This document shows, in pieces, positions 8,829 through 16,674 of a stretch of 64,000 nucleotides of DNA. Numbering within the stretch: position 1 is the stretch's first letter; every line of letters starts with the position of its first letter. Below the pieces are notes generated by a model. It did no database searches. It was not told where the DNA came from and worked only from the letters and a program-made list of their open reading frames with translations. Origin of the DNA: VAZQ01 sp036557705 (GTDB lineage Bacteria; Pseudomonadota; Alphaproteobacteria; Rhizobiales; Xanthobacteraceae); contig DATBHB010000037.1 in assembly GCA_036557705.1 (NCBI GenBank), positions 132,857 through 196,856 of the forward strand, written 5' to 3'. The position numbers and the translations under genes are program-made.

Positions 8829-9452
8829 TCAGGGTGGCGGCAATTTGTCGAATGCCTGCTGGAGATCGATCATTATCGGAACCTTGTCATCCAACGACCC
8901 GGGTTGTTTCCATGTAGTGGCAGCCACGGTATGCGGTCCGGAGAAGTAGAAATCGCCCGAGAGCGTGGGCTTGCCGTCGATCATGCTGCTGAATTCGGCG
9001 ATCCGCGAGCTTTCGCGGCCGTACACCATGATCGGAAACGACCAGGGCGAATGACCTCCTGAAGAGGTCAGGCTGTAGACGAAGAACTGCGAGTCGGGCG
9101 ACCATTTGGCGCGGTACACGTAATATCCGTTTGCCCCGCGCGGCGAGGAATAATCCTTCGACGTCAATGTATCGCCGGCGCTTGAGCGGATGACGACCCG
9201 GCTTTCCATATCGGGTGTGGCGTCTAGGCTGATATCGGCTGGAAACACCAGGGCCCGCATTGTCTTGTCGGGAGATACGAAAATCTGCGGTACGACGTAG
9301 CGACAGCTCGCCTCCGGCCGCGGCTTCGTCAGGAGCCTGTGCCCGCTGCACGCTTGCGCATCGGCGAAAACGTTCGCCGGAAGCGACATTAGGAACAAAG
9401 CAGTCGTCATTGATAGTAGAAGCAGCCTGGGTAGCTGGGGAGGTACTGTCAC
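8829..9452 (-). CDS. Exported protein of unknown function
   Basis: A 207-residue secreted protein. I place the start at GTG 9452: GGAG lies 7 bases upstream, and a signal peptide (LLLLSMTTALFLMSLPANVFA) follows at once; the longer frame to 9590 adds a non-protein-like Arg-rich stretch. The mature part contains WSPDSQFFVYSLTSSGG and PTLSGDFYFSGPHTV, reminiscent of a beta-propeller blade (WSPDSxxFVY), but too short for a propeller. No family recognised. Confidence 0.7.
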   Translation of the reverse strand: MTVPPQLPRLLLLSMTTALFLMSLPANVFADAQACSGHRLLTKPRPEASCRYVVPQIFVSPDKTMRALVFPADISLDATPDMESRVVIRSSAGDTLTSKDYSSPRGANGYYVYRAKWSPDSQFFVYSLTSSGGHSPWSFPIMVYGRESSRIAEFSSMIDGKPTLSGDFYFSGPHTVAATTWKQPGSLDDKVPIMIDLQQAFDKLPPP

Positions 9453-9596
9453 CTTCTTGCTCCGCGGACTTGCCTTCTGCGGACGTAGGCTGCCCCACCG
9501 CCGCCCCCGCCTTGGAGCAGATCGTGATCCAGTTTGCGTCAGTGAAGCAAGCGTGAAAATTGAGAGAGGATAGGCTTCTCGGTGCCGCAAGCTCGC

Positions 9597-9642
9597 ACCC
9601 TCCCAGTCAAACTATGGCAAGCCCGAATTTGACTGGGAGGGT
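9597..9642. repeat. Long-armed hairpin repeat
   Basis: ACCCTCCCAGTCAAA and its exact reverse complement TTTGACTGGGAGGGT enclose a 16-base loop containing GCAAGCCCGAA. A related design (CCACTCAAACTCGGGCAAGCCCGAGTTTGGGAGAG) occurs at 56809-56847. Confidence 0.75.
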
Positions 9643-9734
9643 CGTGTTGCGCCTGGGCCATCCCTGCCATGATTCGACCTCGCCGAGCCCACGGCGCCGC
9701 AGTCCCGCCCCATTCCGCCGTTCCGCTCAAGGGT

Positions 9735-10598
9735 ATGGGGATGCGGGTCTTCGTGGGTGGCCGCCCATCGCGCCGGCTTGCCGGTGCTGCGCTGGGGTTT
9801 GCCATCCTGGCAGCGGCGCCGGAGCACCATTCCTGGGGCGAAGAAGCGGCGGCACAATCGATGAGCCGCTGTCGGTTCGAGCCCGCCGCAACCGGAAAGG
9901 TCGCCAAGATCCTCGACGGCCGCGATTTCGTTCTCGACGACGGCCGCGAGATTCGTCTCGCCGGGATCGAGGTTCCGCCGGCTCCACGCCCAGGCGAGAA
10001 CGGCGATCACGATCGAGCCGGAGCAGCGGCGGCCGCCACACTGGAGAGGATCATCGCCGATCGGCCGGTCCAGATCGGCCGAGGCGTGCCCGACCGGTAT
10101 GGGCGCATCGTCGCTTACGTCAACGTGATCGCCGAGGAGGCGCCGCGGCCGGTAAACCAAGCCATGGTGGCTACCGGCAGTGCTCGCGTCAGCGTACTGG
10201 CTGACACGTCCGGCTGTGCGGTCGAACTTCTCGAAGCCGAGCGCATGGCGCGCGCCGCGAGACTTGGCCTCTGGGCCAATCCGTATTATGCCATCGTCGG
10301 GGCGGAAAGCGGGGTGGCGCTGCTCGCCGAGCGCGGCCATTTCACCATTGTCGAAGGCAAGGTCGTTTCCGTTCGCGAGAGCGGAAGCAACATCTACGTC
10401 AATTTCGGCCGCCGCTGGTCGGAGGCTCTCACAGTGACCATATCGAAACGCAATGAGCGCATGTTTGCGGCAGCGGGGCTCGCGCCAAAGACGTTGGAGC
10501 GGCGTCGCCTGCGCGTGCGCGGCTGGATCGAAGAACGCAACGGACCGCGGATCGAGGCAACGCGCCCGGAGCAGATCGAGATTGCCGAACGCAATTGA
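9735..10598 (+). CDS. Exported staphylococcal-nuclease-like (SNase) domain protein
   Basis: About 287 residues. The N terminus (MGMRVFVGGRPSRRLAGAALG) is a signal or anchor segment; ATG 9735 or 9741 are both possible. Residues 45-165 carry an SNase/thermonuclease fold: GKVAKILDGRDFVLDDG, IRLAGIEVP and DRYGRIVAYV with the active-site Arg of YGR. The usual first catalytic segment (RxxGIDTPE) is altered to LAGIEVPPAP, so nuclease activity is uncertain. A second domain of about 100 residues follows (VEGKVVSVRESGSNIYVNFG), as in many alphaproteobacterial thermonuclease-family proteins. Confidence 0.85.
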   Translation: MGMRVFVGGRPSRRLAGAALGFAILAAAPEHHSWGEEAAAQSMSRCRFEPAATGKVAKILDGRDFVLDDGREIRLAGIEVPPAPRPGENGDHDRAGAAAAATLERIIADRPVQIGRGVPDRYGRIVAYVNVIAEEAPRPVNQAMVATGSARVSVLADTSGCAVELLEAERMARAARLGLWANPYYAIVGAESGVALLAERGHFTIVEGKVVSVRESGSNIYVNFGRRWSEALTVTISKRNERMFAAAGLAPKTLERRRLRVRGWIEERNGPRIEATRPEQIEIAERN

Positions 10599-10624
10599 AG
10601 GGAGTTGAGCTTGAGAATGACTGT

Positions 10625-10830
10625 GTGTCCCGGATGCGGTGCAGCGCGAGCGCGCGCCATTGGCGGTGGCAAAACCTGCAAAGGAGACGTCGGCGCGCGC
10701 TCGTGGTGCACTGCTGATCCGGGACCGCCAAGGACGAGCGTGTGGCGGTCCCGCGTCTGCAGCGCAGCGCGGCTCGACTCCTTCGTCCAACCGCTACGGC
10801 TTTGGCCGCGCTGCGCTGCGCACGGGACAC
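10625..10830. repeat. Palindromic intergenic repeat, family C
   Basis: Opens GTGTCCCGGATGCGGTGCAGCG and closes GCTGCGCTGCGCACGGGACAC, with inner arms GATCCGGGACCGCCA/TGGCGGTCCCG. This is the kind of repeat abundant in Bradyrhizobium-type genomes. It ends 15 bases before the next gene. Confidence 0.8.
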
Positions 10831-10845
10831 GCTAAGCAAACGCGT

Positions 10846-12321
10846 ATGGGAGATAGAACAAAACGAAAGCTGACTGCTGGCCGCCTGATGCGGTCCACCG
10901 CGGCGACGCTTGCGCTCATCCTGGGCGGATGCGTGTCCGAGGCGGTCCTCGATCGTACGGGCTCAGTCGTGCCCGACGCGCCCAAGGGAGCCGCCGCGCA
11001 GCGCGCTCGGCTGCCTGCGGAGCACGAGCGGATTCTCGCCGCTTATCACGGCGTCTACGACGACCCGCGGCTCGAAGCTTTGGTCAAGCAGACCGTCGAC
11101 AAGCTTGTCGCCGCCTCCGAACGTCCCGATCAGAGCTATCACGTCACCATCCTCAATTCGCCGGCGATCAACGCCTTTGCGCTGCCGAGCGGGCAGCTCT
11201 ATGCGACGCGCGGCCTGATCGCACTCGCCAACGACACGTCGGAACTCGCCTCGGTGCTCTCCCACGAAATGGCGCATGTGATCGCGCAGCATGCGGCTAT
11301 TCGCGAGGACCGCGCCCGCCAGGTGACGCTCGTCACCCGCGTCTTCGACAGCCTCGGCACCGATCCGGAGATGAGCGCGCTCGCGCTTGCCAAGTCCAAG
11401 ATCGCGCTCGCAAGCTTCTCGCGGGCGCAGGAATTCGAGGCCGACGGCATCGGGGTCGGGATCGCGGCGCGCGCCGGCTATGATCCCTATGGAGCGGTGC
11501 GCTTCCTCACGGCCATGGAACGCAACGCGGAATTGCGGCCGGCGCGCGTGCAGACCGACGGGCATGGCCCCGATTTTCTCTCCTCGCATCCGGCCACCCC
11601 GGAGCGTATCCGCAACGCCCAGAGCAACGCACGCGCATTCACTGCCCCCGGCAGCGGCGAACGTGACCGCGCGGATTATCTCGCCAGCATCGACGGCATG
11701 GTTTACGGCGAAGACCCGAGCGAGGGTTTCGCCCGGGGCCGGCGCTTCCTGCATCCCCGCCTCGGCTTCACTTTCGTGGCGCCGGAGGGGTTCACGCTCG
11801 ACAACACGGCGCAGGCGATTCTCGGCGTCAAGGAGGGAGGCGGACAGGCTTTGCGGCTGGATGTGGTCCGCATCCCTCCCGACGAGCCGCTCACCCGCTA
11901 CCTCGCCTCGGGCTGGATCGATGGACTCGACAGCGACTCGGTGCAGGACGTCGGCATCAGCGGCTTCGAAGCCGCAACGGCGACCGCCAAAAACGACCAG
12001 TGGGCGTTTCGATTGTTCGCCATCCGCTTGGGCAGCGACGTCTACCGTTTTGTGTTCGCCAGCAAGGCAATGACGCCGGAAGCCGACCGCGCCTTTCGCG
12101 AGTCTGCGTCGAGCTTCCGCCGCATGAGCGCTCAAGAAAGTAATGCCGCAAAAGCCCTGCATCTCAAGGTGATCACGGTGGCGGCCGGCGATACTGTCGA
12201 GCAGCTGGCAAGCCGCATGGTGGTGAACGATCACCCGCTTGAGCGCTTCCGCGTGCTCAATGGTCTCGGCCCCAACGACCATCCCAAGCCTGGCGACCGC
12301 GTCAAGACCGTGGTGGAATAG
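10846..12321 (+). CDS. M48-family metallopeptidase lipoprotein with C-terminal LysM-like region
   Basis: A 491-residue zinc peptidase. A lipoprotein signal (LILGGC) lies within residues 15-30. HEMAH at residues 140-144 is the HExxH zinc site, and EFEADGIG carries the third ligand, as in BepA/LoiP and other M48C periplasmic quality-control proteases. The last 60 residues (VITVAAGDTVEQLASRM...LNGLGPNDHPKPGDRVK) look like a LysM peptidoglycan-binding module. An alternative start at 10888 would give a shorter n-region. Likely acts at the outer membrane on misfolded envelope proteins. Confidence 0.9.
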   Translation: MGDRTKRKLTAGRLMRSTAATLALILGGCVSEAVLDRTGSVVPDAPKGAAAQRARLPAEHERILAAYHGVYDDPRLEALVKQTVDKLVAASERPDQSYHVTILNSPAINAFALPSGQLYATRGLIALANDTSELASVLSHEMAHVIAQHAAIREDRARQVTLVTRVFDSLGTDPEMSALALAKSKIALASFSRAQEFEADGIGVGIAARAGYDPYGAVRFLTAMERNAELRPARVQTDGHGPDFLSSHPATPERIRNAQSNARAFTAPGSGERDRADYLASIDGMVYGEDPSEGFARGRRFLHPRLGFTFVAPEGFTLDNTAQAILGVKEGGGQALRLDVVRIPPDEPLTRYLASGWIDGLDSDSVQDVGISGFEAATATAKNDQWAFRLFAIRLGSDVYRFVFASKAMTPEADRAFRESASSFRRMSAQESNAAKALHLKVITVAAGDTVEQLASRMVVNDHPLERFRVLNGLGPNDHPKPGDRVKTVVE

Positions 12322-12471
12322 CACCAACCTTCAGGATCTCTGACCGATTGCGGATTGGTGTCGTCACTGCCGGATTTGACCCGGAAATCCATCCTGCAAA
12401 GAAGATGGATGCGCGAATCACCAGCACGTTCACATGCCTCTTCGACTCGCCATGCCTGCGCATGGCGAGTC

Positions 12472-12800
12472 AAACATTGCTGGCGCCTGTTGTGCTCGGC
12501 ATGATCAGGCAGCAGCACGGGACGACGCGCCTCGAGCCAGGCAAGGTTGCCGGTCTACTCGCCAACCAGAAGGACAACATCGCAGCAGCAATGCCGTCCG
12601 GCTTGAGCAAGCTGCTTGCCGGCACAGGGCTGCTGGATTCGCTTGGGGACGCGGCGCGCACGGCGACAGCCGCCACCGAGGACGCCGCGCGGACTTCCGC
12701 TTCGGCGTTCCGTACCGTCGGCGGCACGGCCCAGCGCACGGCGGCCGCGGCGAGCGGCGCGGGAAGTCCCCCCGCCCCGCCAGCCACCAACCGAGTTTAG
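12472..12800 (+). pseudogene. N-terminally truncated DUF937 protein
   Basis: LLAPVVLGMIRQQHG followed by KVAGLLANQKDNI and MPSGLSKLLAGTG is the second half of a DUF937 (YidB-like) domain, then an Ala/Thr tail. The first half of the domain is missing: just upstream lies a hairpin GACTCGCCATG...CATGGCGAGTC (12446-12473) inside repeat-like sequence, where the reading frame loses homology. No ribosome site or start fits. A broken gene is the simplest reading. Confidence 0.6.
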
Positions 12801-12816
12801 CGCGCCGGTCAGTATT

Positions 12817-13227
12817 CTACTGCGGCGTGCTCGAATTCGTTGGAGTCTTCCCGTGCCGCTGCTGGCTGCGCTCCGCTCGTCCTGTGGTCCGTTCTTTAGC
12901 CCGTTCCGTGCGCGCTGTGCGCCGCTCGTGACGCCGCTCCATACGCGCGTTGCGCCGCTCCTGGCGCCGGTTTGTGCGCGCCGTGCGCCGCTCCTGACGC
13001 CGCTGCGTACGAGCGCTGCGCCGTCCCTGACGGCGTTCCGTGCCGGTCTCAGAAGTGGTTTTCGTGCCGGTCTGCGGATTTTGAGGGGTGGTTGTGCTGG
13101 GCTGCTGTGCCTCAGCATCCGATACCGTCAGGACCGTGGGCGCGAGGGCCGCAGTCAACGCGGCTAGTCCCAAAATCGAAAACACCCGTCGACGCGAGAT
13201 CATTTCCGTTTGATTTCTTTCAGTCAC
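12817..13227 (-). CDS. Exported Arg-rich protein with five 11-residue repeats
   Basis: A 136-residue protein. GTG 13227 is preferred because GGGAG lies 7 bases upstream; ATG 13203 also fits. ISRRRVFSIL plus a hydrophobic stretch to SDAEA is a signal peptide, possibly Tat-type. The mature part has a Thr/Gln/Pro segment, then five near-exact 11-residue units of the pattern RRQERRTARTN, and a short tail. The units would form a long, highly positive helix; binding to acidic cell-surface polymer or nucleic acid is inference. No family recognised. Confidence 0.7.
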   Translation of the reverse strand: MTERNQTEMISRRRVFSILGLAALTAALAPTVLTVSDAEAQQPSTTTPQNPQTGTKTTSETGTERRQGRRSARTQRRQERRTARTNRRQERRNARMERRHERRTARTERAKERTTGRAERSQQRHGKTPTNSSTPQ

Positions 13228-13662
13228 GTCAAGGCTCCCTTGTGTTGTTGCGATCACAATAGCAAACGACATGCCCTCAACCCTCGGTAGCGGCAACCCG
13301 CATCATCGGGTAGTCAACCGCCATCTCATTCCATGCCCTATCCATCAGTTACGCTTCCGGGACATGAACCTAACCTGAATGCACGACCCCTCGGCGCCTA
13401 AACCAAAGGCAATCCACACTGGACCATTGTATAAGCGGATTAACCGTCAGCGGCACACGGAAGATTTCATCAGGGAACACAGACAGCTTCTAACCATTCC
13501 GCCGCGTCACTCGGTGATGGCGAGACCCGCGCCAAGGCAGATTCTCGATGCAGTGCCCGTCAGGTCCATGCCACGGCCTTTTTCGGCACCCTGGAATGAC
13601 GAGCCAGAAATTTCGGGGGCTGGTATAAGGTACCGGAGCAAATCATTGGCCGAGGTATACGG
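13228..13662. other. Non-coding stretch
   Basis: About 435 bases between divergent genes. Overlapping open frames show no protein-like character. CATTGTATAAGC (near 13423) resembles a -10 box for a rightward promoter of the gene at 13663, but no good -35 is evident. Nothing else is seen. Confidence 0.4.
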
Positions 13663-14493
13663 ATGTCGAGCCGAAAGACGATGGCCGTGCTTGCATGCAC
13701 GGCAGCCATGTGCGCAGGCGTTAGCGCGGGGGCAGGGGAAGCGCCGAAATATCCCGATTGGAGCGGCCGCTGGCTGCGCACGACTTCGGCCTCGTTCGAC
13801 CCGAGCCGGCGCGCGGGTCTCGCCCAGAATGCGCCGCTAAAGCCGCAATACGAGGCGCTTTTTCGCGCGAGTCTCAACGCTCAGGCAGCCGGCGGACAAG
13901 GCCATGACCCGATGGCGCACTGCATCCCGCCGGGAATGCCGCGGATGATGATCGTCTATGGGCTGGGAATGCAGATCCTGATCACGCCGGAGACGACCTT
14001 CATGATCTTCGGCGAGCCGATGTTTCAGTTTCGCCATGTCTACACCGACGGACGCGCCTGGCCGCAGAAGATCACTCCCACCTTCTCCGGCTACTCCATC
14101 GGCCAATGGCATGATGCGGACGGGGACGGCCGTTACGATACGCTCGTGGTGGAGACACGCGCCATCAAGGGCCCGCGCGCCTACGACAGCAGCGGTATTC
14201 CTTTTCACGAGAATGGCGAGACGATCGTCAAAGAGCGCATCCACCTCGACAAGGGCGACCGCGCGATCCTGCGCGACGACATCACCACAATCGATGACGC
14301 GCTGACGCGCCCCTGGAGCATCAGCAGAACCTACAGCCGCAAAGCCCCGCTGTGGCTCGAAAACGTCTGCGGCGAGGACCAGCACCAGGCCAGGATCGGA
14401 AATGAAGATTACTACCTCAGCGGGGACGGTTATCTGATGCCGACGCGCAAGGACCAGCCGCCGCCGGATTTGCGGAACTTCGAGCAGCGGTAA
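13663..14493 (+). CDS. Exported protein of unknown function, DxDGDGR-containing, paralogue B
   Basis: A 276-residue exported protein, full-length homologue of the one at 5682-6551. Shared landmarks: YPDWSGRW after the signal peptide (cleavage near SAGA), TPETTFMIFG, HVYTDGRAWP, the acidic loop WHDADGDGRYDTL, ALTRPW and LMPTRKDQPPPDLRNF. It lacks about 15 residues in the N-terminal part relative to paralogue A. CCGAGG upstream of the ATG fits as ribosome site. Function unknown. Confidence 0.82.
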   Translation: MSSRKTMAVLACTAAMCAGVSAGAGEAPKYPDWSGRWLRTTSASFDPSRRAGLAQNAPLKPQYEALFRASLNAQAAGGQGHDPMAHCIPPGMPRMMIVYGLGMQILITPETTFMIFGEPMFQFRHVYTDGRAWPQKITPTFSGYSIGQWHDADGDGRYDTLVVETRAIKGPRAYDSSGIPFHENGETIVKERIHLDKGDRAILRDDITTIDDALTRPWSISRTYSRKAPLWLENVCGEDQHQARIGNEDYYLSGDGYLMPTRKDQPPPDLRNFEQR

Positions 14494-14583
14494 TGGCCGG
14501 TTATGCCACAACGAGACATTCTGTGCGATTGTGGATCATGCCGTGCGCCACTGGCCCACTCTCTACGCCTCTGGCGACATGGA

Positions 14584-14748
14584 TCATTCTGAAGCACGTT
14601 CCAGGCGGGCCAAAGCAGAAGCGCATTCGACTTGGGACCCCCACCACACCAGCATTGCAGGGTCTTTCGCGACCAATGCCTGCACGTGCCGCGTCGAGGG
14701 CTCCGTAACCAGCAGCGGCACGATAGCGGAAGCGTCCCAGAATCTCAC
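14584..14748 (-). pseudogene. Truncated VapC-type PIN-domain toxin
   Basis: FWDASAIVPLLVTEPS and WWGSQVECASALARLE are the first two conserved blocks of a PIN-domain VapC ribonuclease, with the first catalytic Asp and the acidic residue of VECASAL. The frame then stops at 54 residues, whereas VapC is usually 130-140. GTG 14748 overlaps the stop of the upstream antitoxin remnant as GTGA, the usual vapBC coupling. Confidence 0.65.
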
Positions 14749-14880
14749 CGCCCCGTCCGCCGTTCTTCGATTAGCACCCTTACGGCGGACGCATCGCCCT
14801 TCAGACGAGGCGGTGGATCGGCGAAAATCCTTCGCGGTATACGCCCGCACCCCCGCCGCACGACCCCATCCCGGACAAGC
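14745..14880 (-). pseudogene. C-terminal remnant of a VapB/Phd-type antitoxin
   Basis: The last 40 or so codons (RDGVVRRGCGRIP...LKGDASAVRVLIEERRTGR) match the C-terminal tail typical of antitoxins paired with PIN toxins (KGSxLEALLEERRxGR). The N-terminal DNA-binding half is absent; upstream DNA is read on the other strand as a different relic. Together with the truncated toxin this is a dead module. Confidence 0.55.
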
Positions 14881-14897
14881 CGCGCCAATCGACTCTC

Positions 14898-14993
14898 GAC
14901 GCCGGCGAGGCGATCGAAGTCGTGCATACCCGCCACGAGCAGGGCGCCGCCTATATGGCGCTCGGCGCGGTCAGGCGGGCTTGCGCGCCCTCC
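14898..14993 (+). pseudogene. Short relic of a thiamine-diphosphate enzyme (acetolactate synthase-like)
   Basis: EVVHTRHEQGAAYMALGA matches the TPP-binding block of the acetolactate synthase/pyruvate oxidase family (RHEQGAAYMADGYAR), which holds the catalytic Glu. Only about 30 codons remain recognisable, without start or downstream domain, abutting the antitoxin relic on the other strand. Confidence 0.5.
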
Positions 14994-15447
14994 GGTTTCG
15001 CCGCGCTCGCATGCCATCGTCATATCAGACCGAATTTCGGCACCGCTTCGGCACCATCAAGCAGGAAAGCGGTGCCGAAGCAGGAAATCTACTCACGGCC
15101 CTCGTCCGGAATCGGTTACTTCATCAAACACGATCAGCGATTAGCGTCCCAAGTTTCGATCCAAGGCTGGGCCGCGTCGGGCAACTTCTCGCCTCAAGCG
15201 AGCATATGGCGAGGGTGACGCCGCACGGGAGCCGTGCTTGGTATTGAGCACCGCGCTGGGCGAAAAAATGTGGCCCAGATGAACCCGTCCTGATCCGCTC
15301 GCCGGTGCCCGACGGCACTGATCGAGATCGTTGTCCGCTTAAACCTTCGTGCGGGCCCAACGATCGAGAGGTCCCCACATCCGCGCCTGACGCCGAAGGG
15401 CTCCGCAGCCCCGGCTGGTCAGGCGCGTTGACGGAGGGTACTTGAAG
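14994..15447. other. Relic-rich non-coding stretch
   Basis: No convincing gene on either strand. A short inverted pair GGCACCGCTTCGGCAC / GTGCCGAAG occurs near 15037-15085. ACGGAGGG at 15431-15438 is the ribosome site for the endonuclease that follows. Confidence 0.4.
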
Positions 15448-16035
15448 ATGGGAAGCGAACTGACCGCGCAACGGTTGCGACGACTGGTGCATTACTCACC
15501 AAAAACGGGCCGCTTTTATTGGCGCGTCTCGCGCGGGAACGCCGCCGCAGGGTTCGAGGCCGGGACCAGCAACCACAACGGCTACCGCAGCATTCAAATC
15601 GATGGCAGCCTTCACTACGCCCATCGCCTCGCTTGGCTCTACGTTCATGGCGAACGTCCGGCCGGACAGATCGATCACATCAATAGCAAGCCCGGAGATA
15701 ATCGCATCAGGAACTTGCGAGACGCCCCCCGGCAGAAAAACTTGTGGCATAGAAGGAGCCGCAGCAGATCCGGGCTTAAAGGAGTCTCTCTTCGCGGCTC
15801 GATGTGGAGAGTGAGAATCAGGGCGAACGGGAAGGAAATCAACCTCGGTGCTTTCCGAACACGCGCCGAAGCAAAGGCCTCCTATGCGACCGGCGCGCTG
15901 CTTCTTCACGGCTCCTTCGCCAGGACCGTCGGCAGGCGCGCTCGAACACACCGCCGGTTTGCAAAGCTTCGCCGCAGGGTGCACAGCGGTGCCGCAAACT
16001 CGGTGTACTCCCTCTCCCAAGGGGAGAGGGAGTAG
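15448..16035 (+). CDS. HNH endonuclease with AP2 DNA-binding domain
   Basis: A 195-residue, very basic protein. GYRSIQIDGSLHYAHRLAW then HGERPAGQIDHINSKPGDNRIRNLRD is an HNH_3 nuclease core; residues 108-150 (SGLKGVSLRGSMWRVRI...LGAFRTRAEAKASY) form an AP2-type DNA-binding domain. This pair is typical of free-standing phage or homing endonucleases that cut a specific site. ATG 15448 has ACGGAGGG upstream. No phage genes surround it, so it appears as a lone insertion beside gene relics. The C-terminal 20 codons run into a hairpin repeat. Confidence 0.85.
   Translation: MGSELTAQRLRRLVHYSPKTGRFYWRVSRGNAAAGFEAGTSNHNGYRSIQIDGSLHYAHRLAWLYVHGERPAGQIDHINSKPGDNRIRNLRDAPRQKNLWHRRSRSRSGLKGVSLRGSMWRVRIRANGKEINLGAFRTRAEAKASYATGALLLHGSFARTVGRRARTHRRFAKLRRRVHSGAANSVYSLSQGERE
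16008..16032. repeat. GC hairpin at the endonuclease 3' end
   Basis: CTCCCTCTCCC and GGGAGAGGGAG pair almost perfectly across a 3-base loop, covering the last codons of the preceding gene. No T-run follows, so a terminator role is doubtful. Confidence 0.5.
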
Positions 16036-16059
16036 GTGAGGGGGTTCGGGCCACGATAG

Positions 16060-16605
16060 TCACCCGCCCGCGCTAAAGCGCGGGCGGTCTTGCAAACTCA
16101 ATTCCCGTGCAAGCCCCTGGACATCGTGGTCGGTCTCGGCGTCTGCCAGCCGCAGCCGCTCGATGGTTTGAAATGCTCGGATCACGCTCGAATGGTTGCG
16201 GTCGCCAAACGCTTGCGCCAGCGCACGGAAGCTTTTGCCGGTTAGCCGCCGCGCAAGATAAATCGCGATTTGGCGCGCGCGCGAGACTGCACGAGACCGC
16301 GAGCGCTCCGCGAGATCGGCCGCGGTCAAGCCGTAGTAGCGGTAAATGACCGTCTTGATTGCAGAAATTTGCACTTGCGGTCTGGGCCGCAATTCCGGTT
16401 TGCAGGCCCCGGCGGCGAGCACCCGTTCAATCGCCTCGATCCGCGCAACAAGGCTCGGGGTCTCATCGGTTGGCCCGCCGCAGCGGCAGCCCGGCGCCGG
16501 CACCCCCGCATTGGGGCCGCGCACTCCGGGCGAGGCGGCCGACACGTTCATCCGCGCCAGCCGCTGCGCGCGCTCAACGAGCATTCTTTCGAGATAACCG
16601 GCCAT
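16060..16605 (-). CDS. Stand-alone DnaA domain IV (DnaA-box-binding) protein
   Basis: A 181-residue protein whose C-terminal half (about 80-170) is the helix-turn-helix of DnaA domain IV: IKTVIYRYYGL, RQIAIYLARRLTGKSFRALAQAFGDRNHSSVIRA. GDRNHSSVI corresponds to the DnaA signature GxRDHSTV, which contacts DnaA boxes. The AAA+ ATPase domain is absent, so it cannot initiate replication but could compete for or decorate DnaA sites. The N-terminal half is Ala/Pro/Cys-containing and unassigned. The 3' end lies in a hairpin (CCCGCCCGCGCTTTAGCGCGGGCGG, 16066-16087 region). Confidence 0.85.
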   Translation of the reverse strand: MAGYLERMLVERAQRLARMNVSAASPGVRGPNAGVPAPGCRCGGPTDETPSLVARIEAIERVLAAGACKPELRPRPQVQISAIKTVIYRYYGLTAADLAERSRSRAVSRARQIAIYLARRLTGKSFRALAQAFGDRNHSSVIRAFQTIERLRLADAETDHDVQGLARELSLQDRPRFSAGG

Positions 16606-16674
16606 CGATGAGAGCGTTGAGAATATAGACCTAGGAATATAGACAGCAATCGGCCCGCGCGCAAGTGTTTTTTC

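Noticed and set aside
13379..13840. A 153-codon frame before paralogue B
   Set aside because: Overlaps the signal peptide of the real gene and has no conserved pattern.
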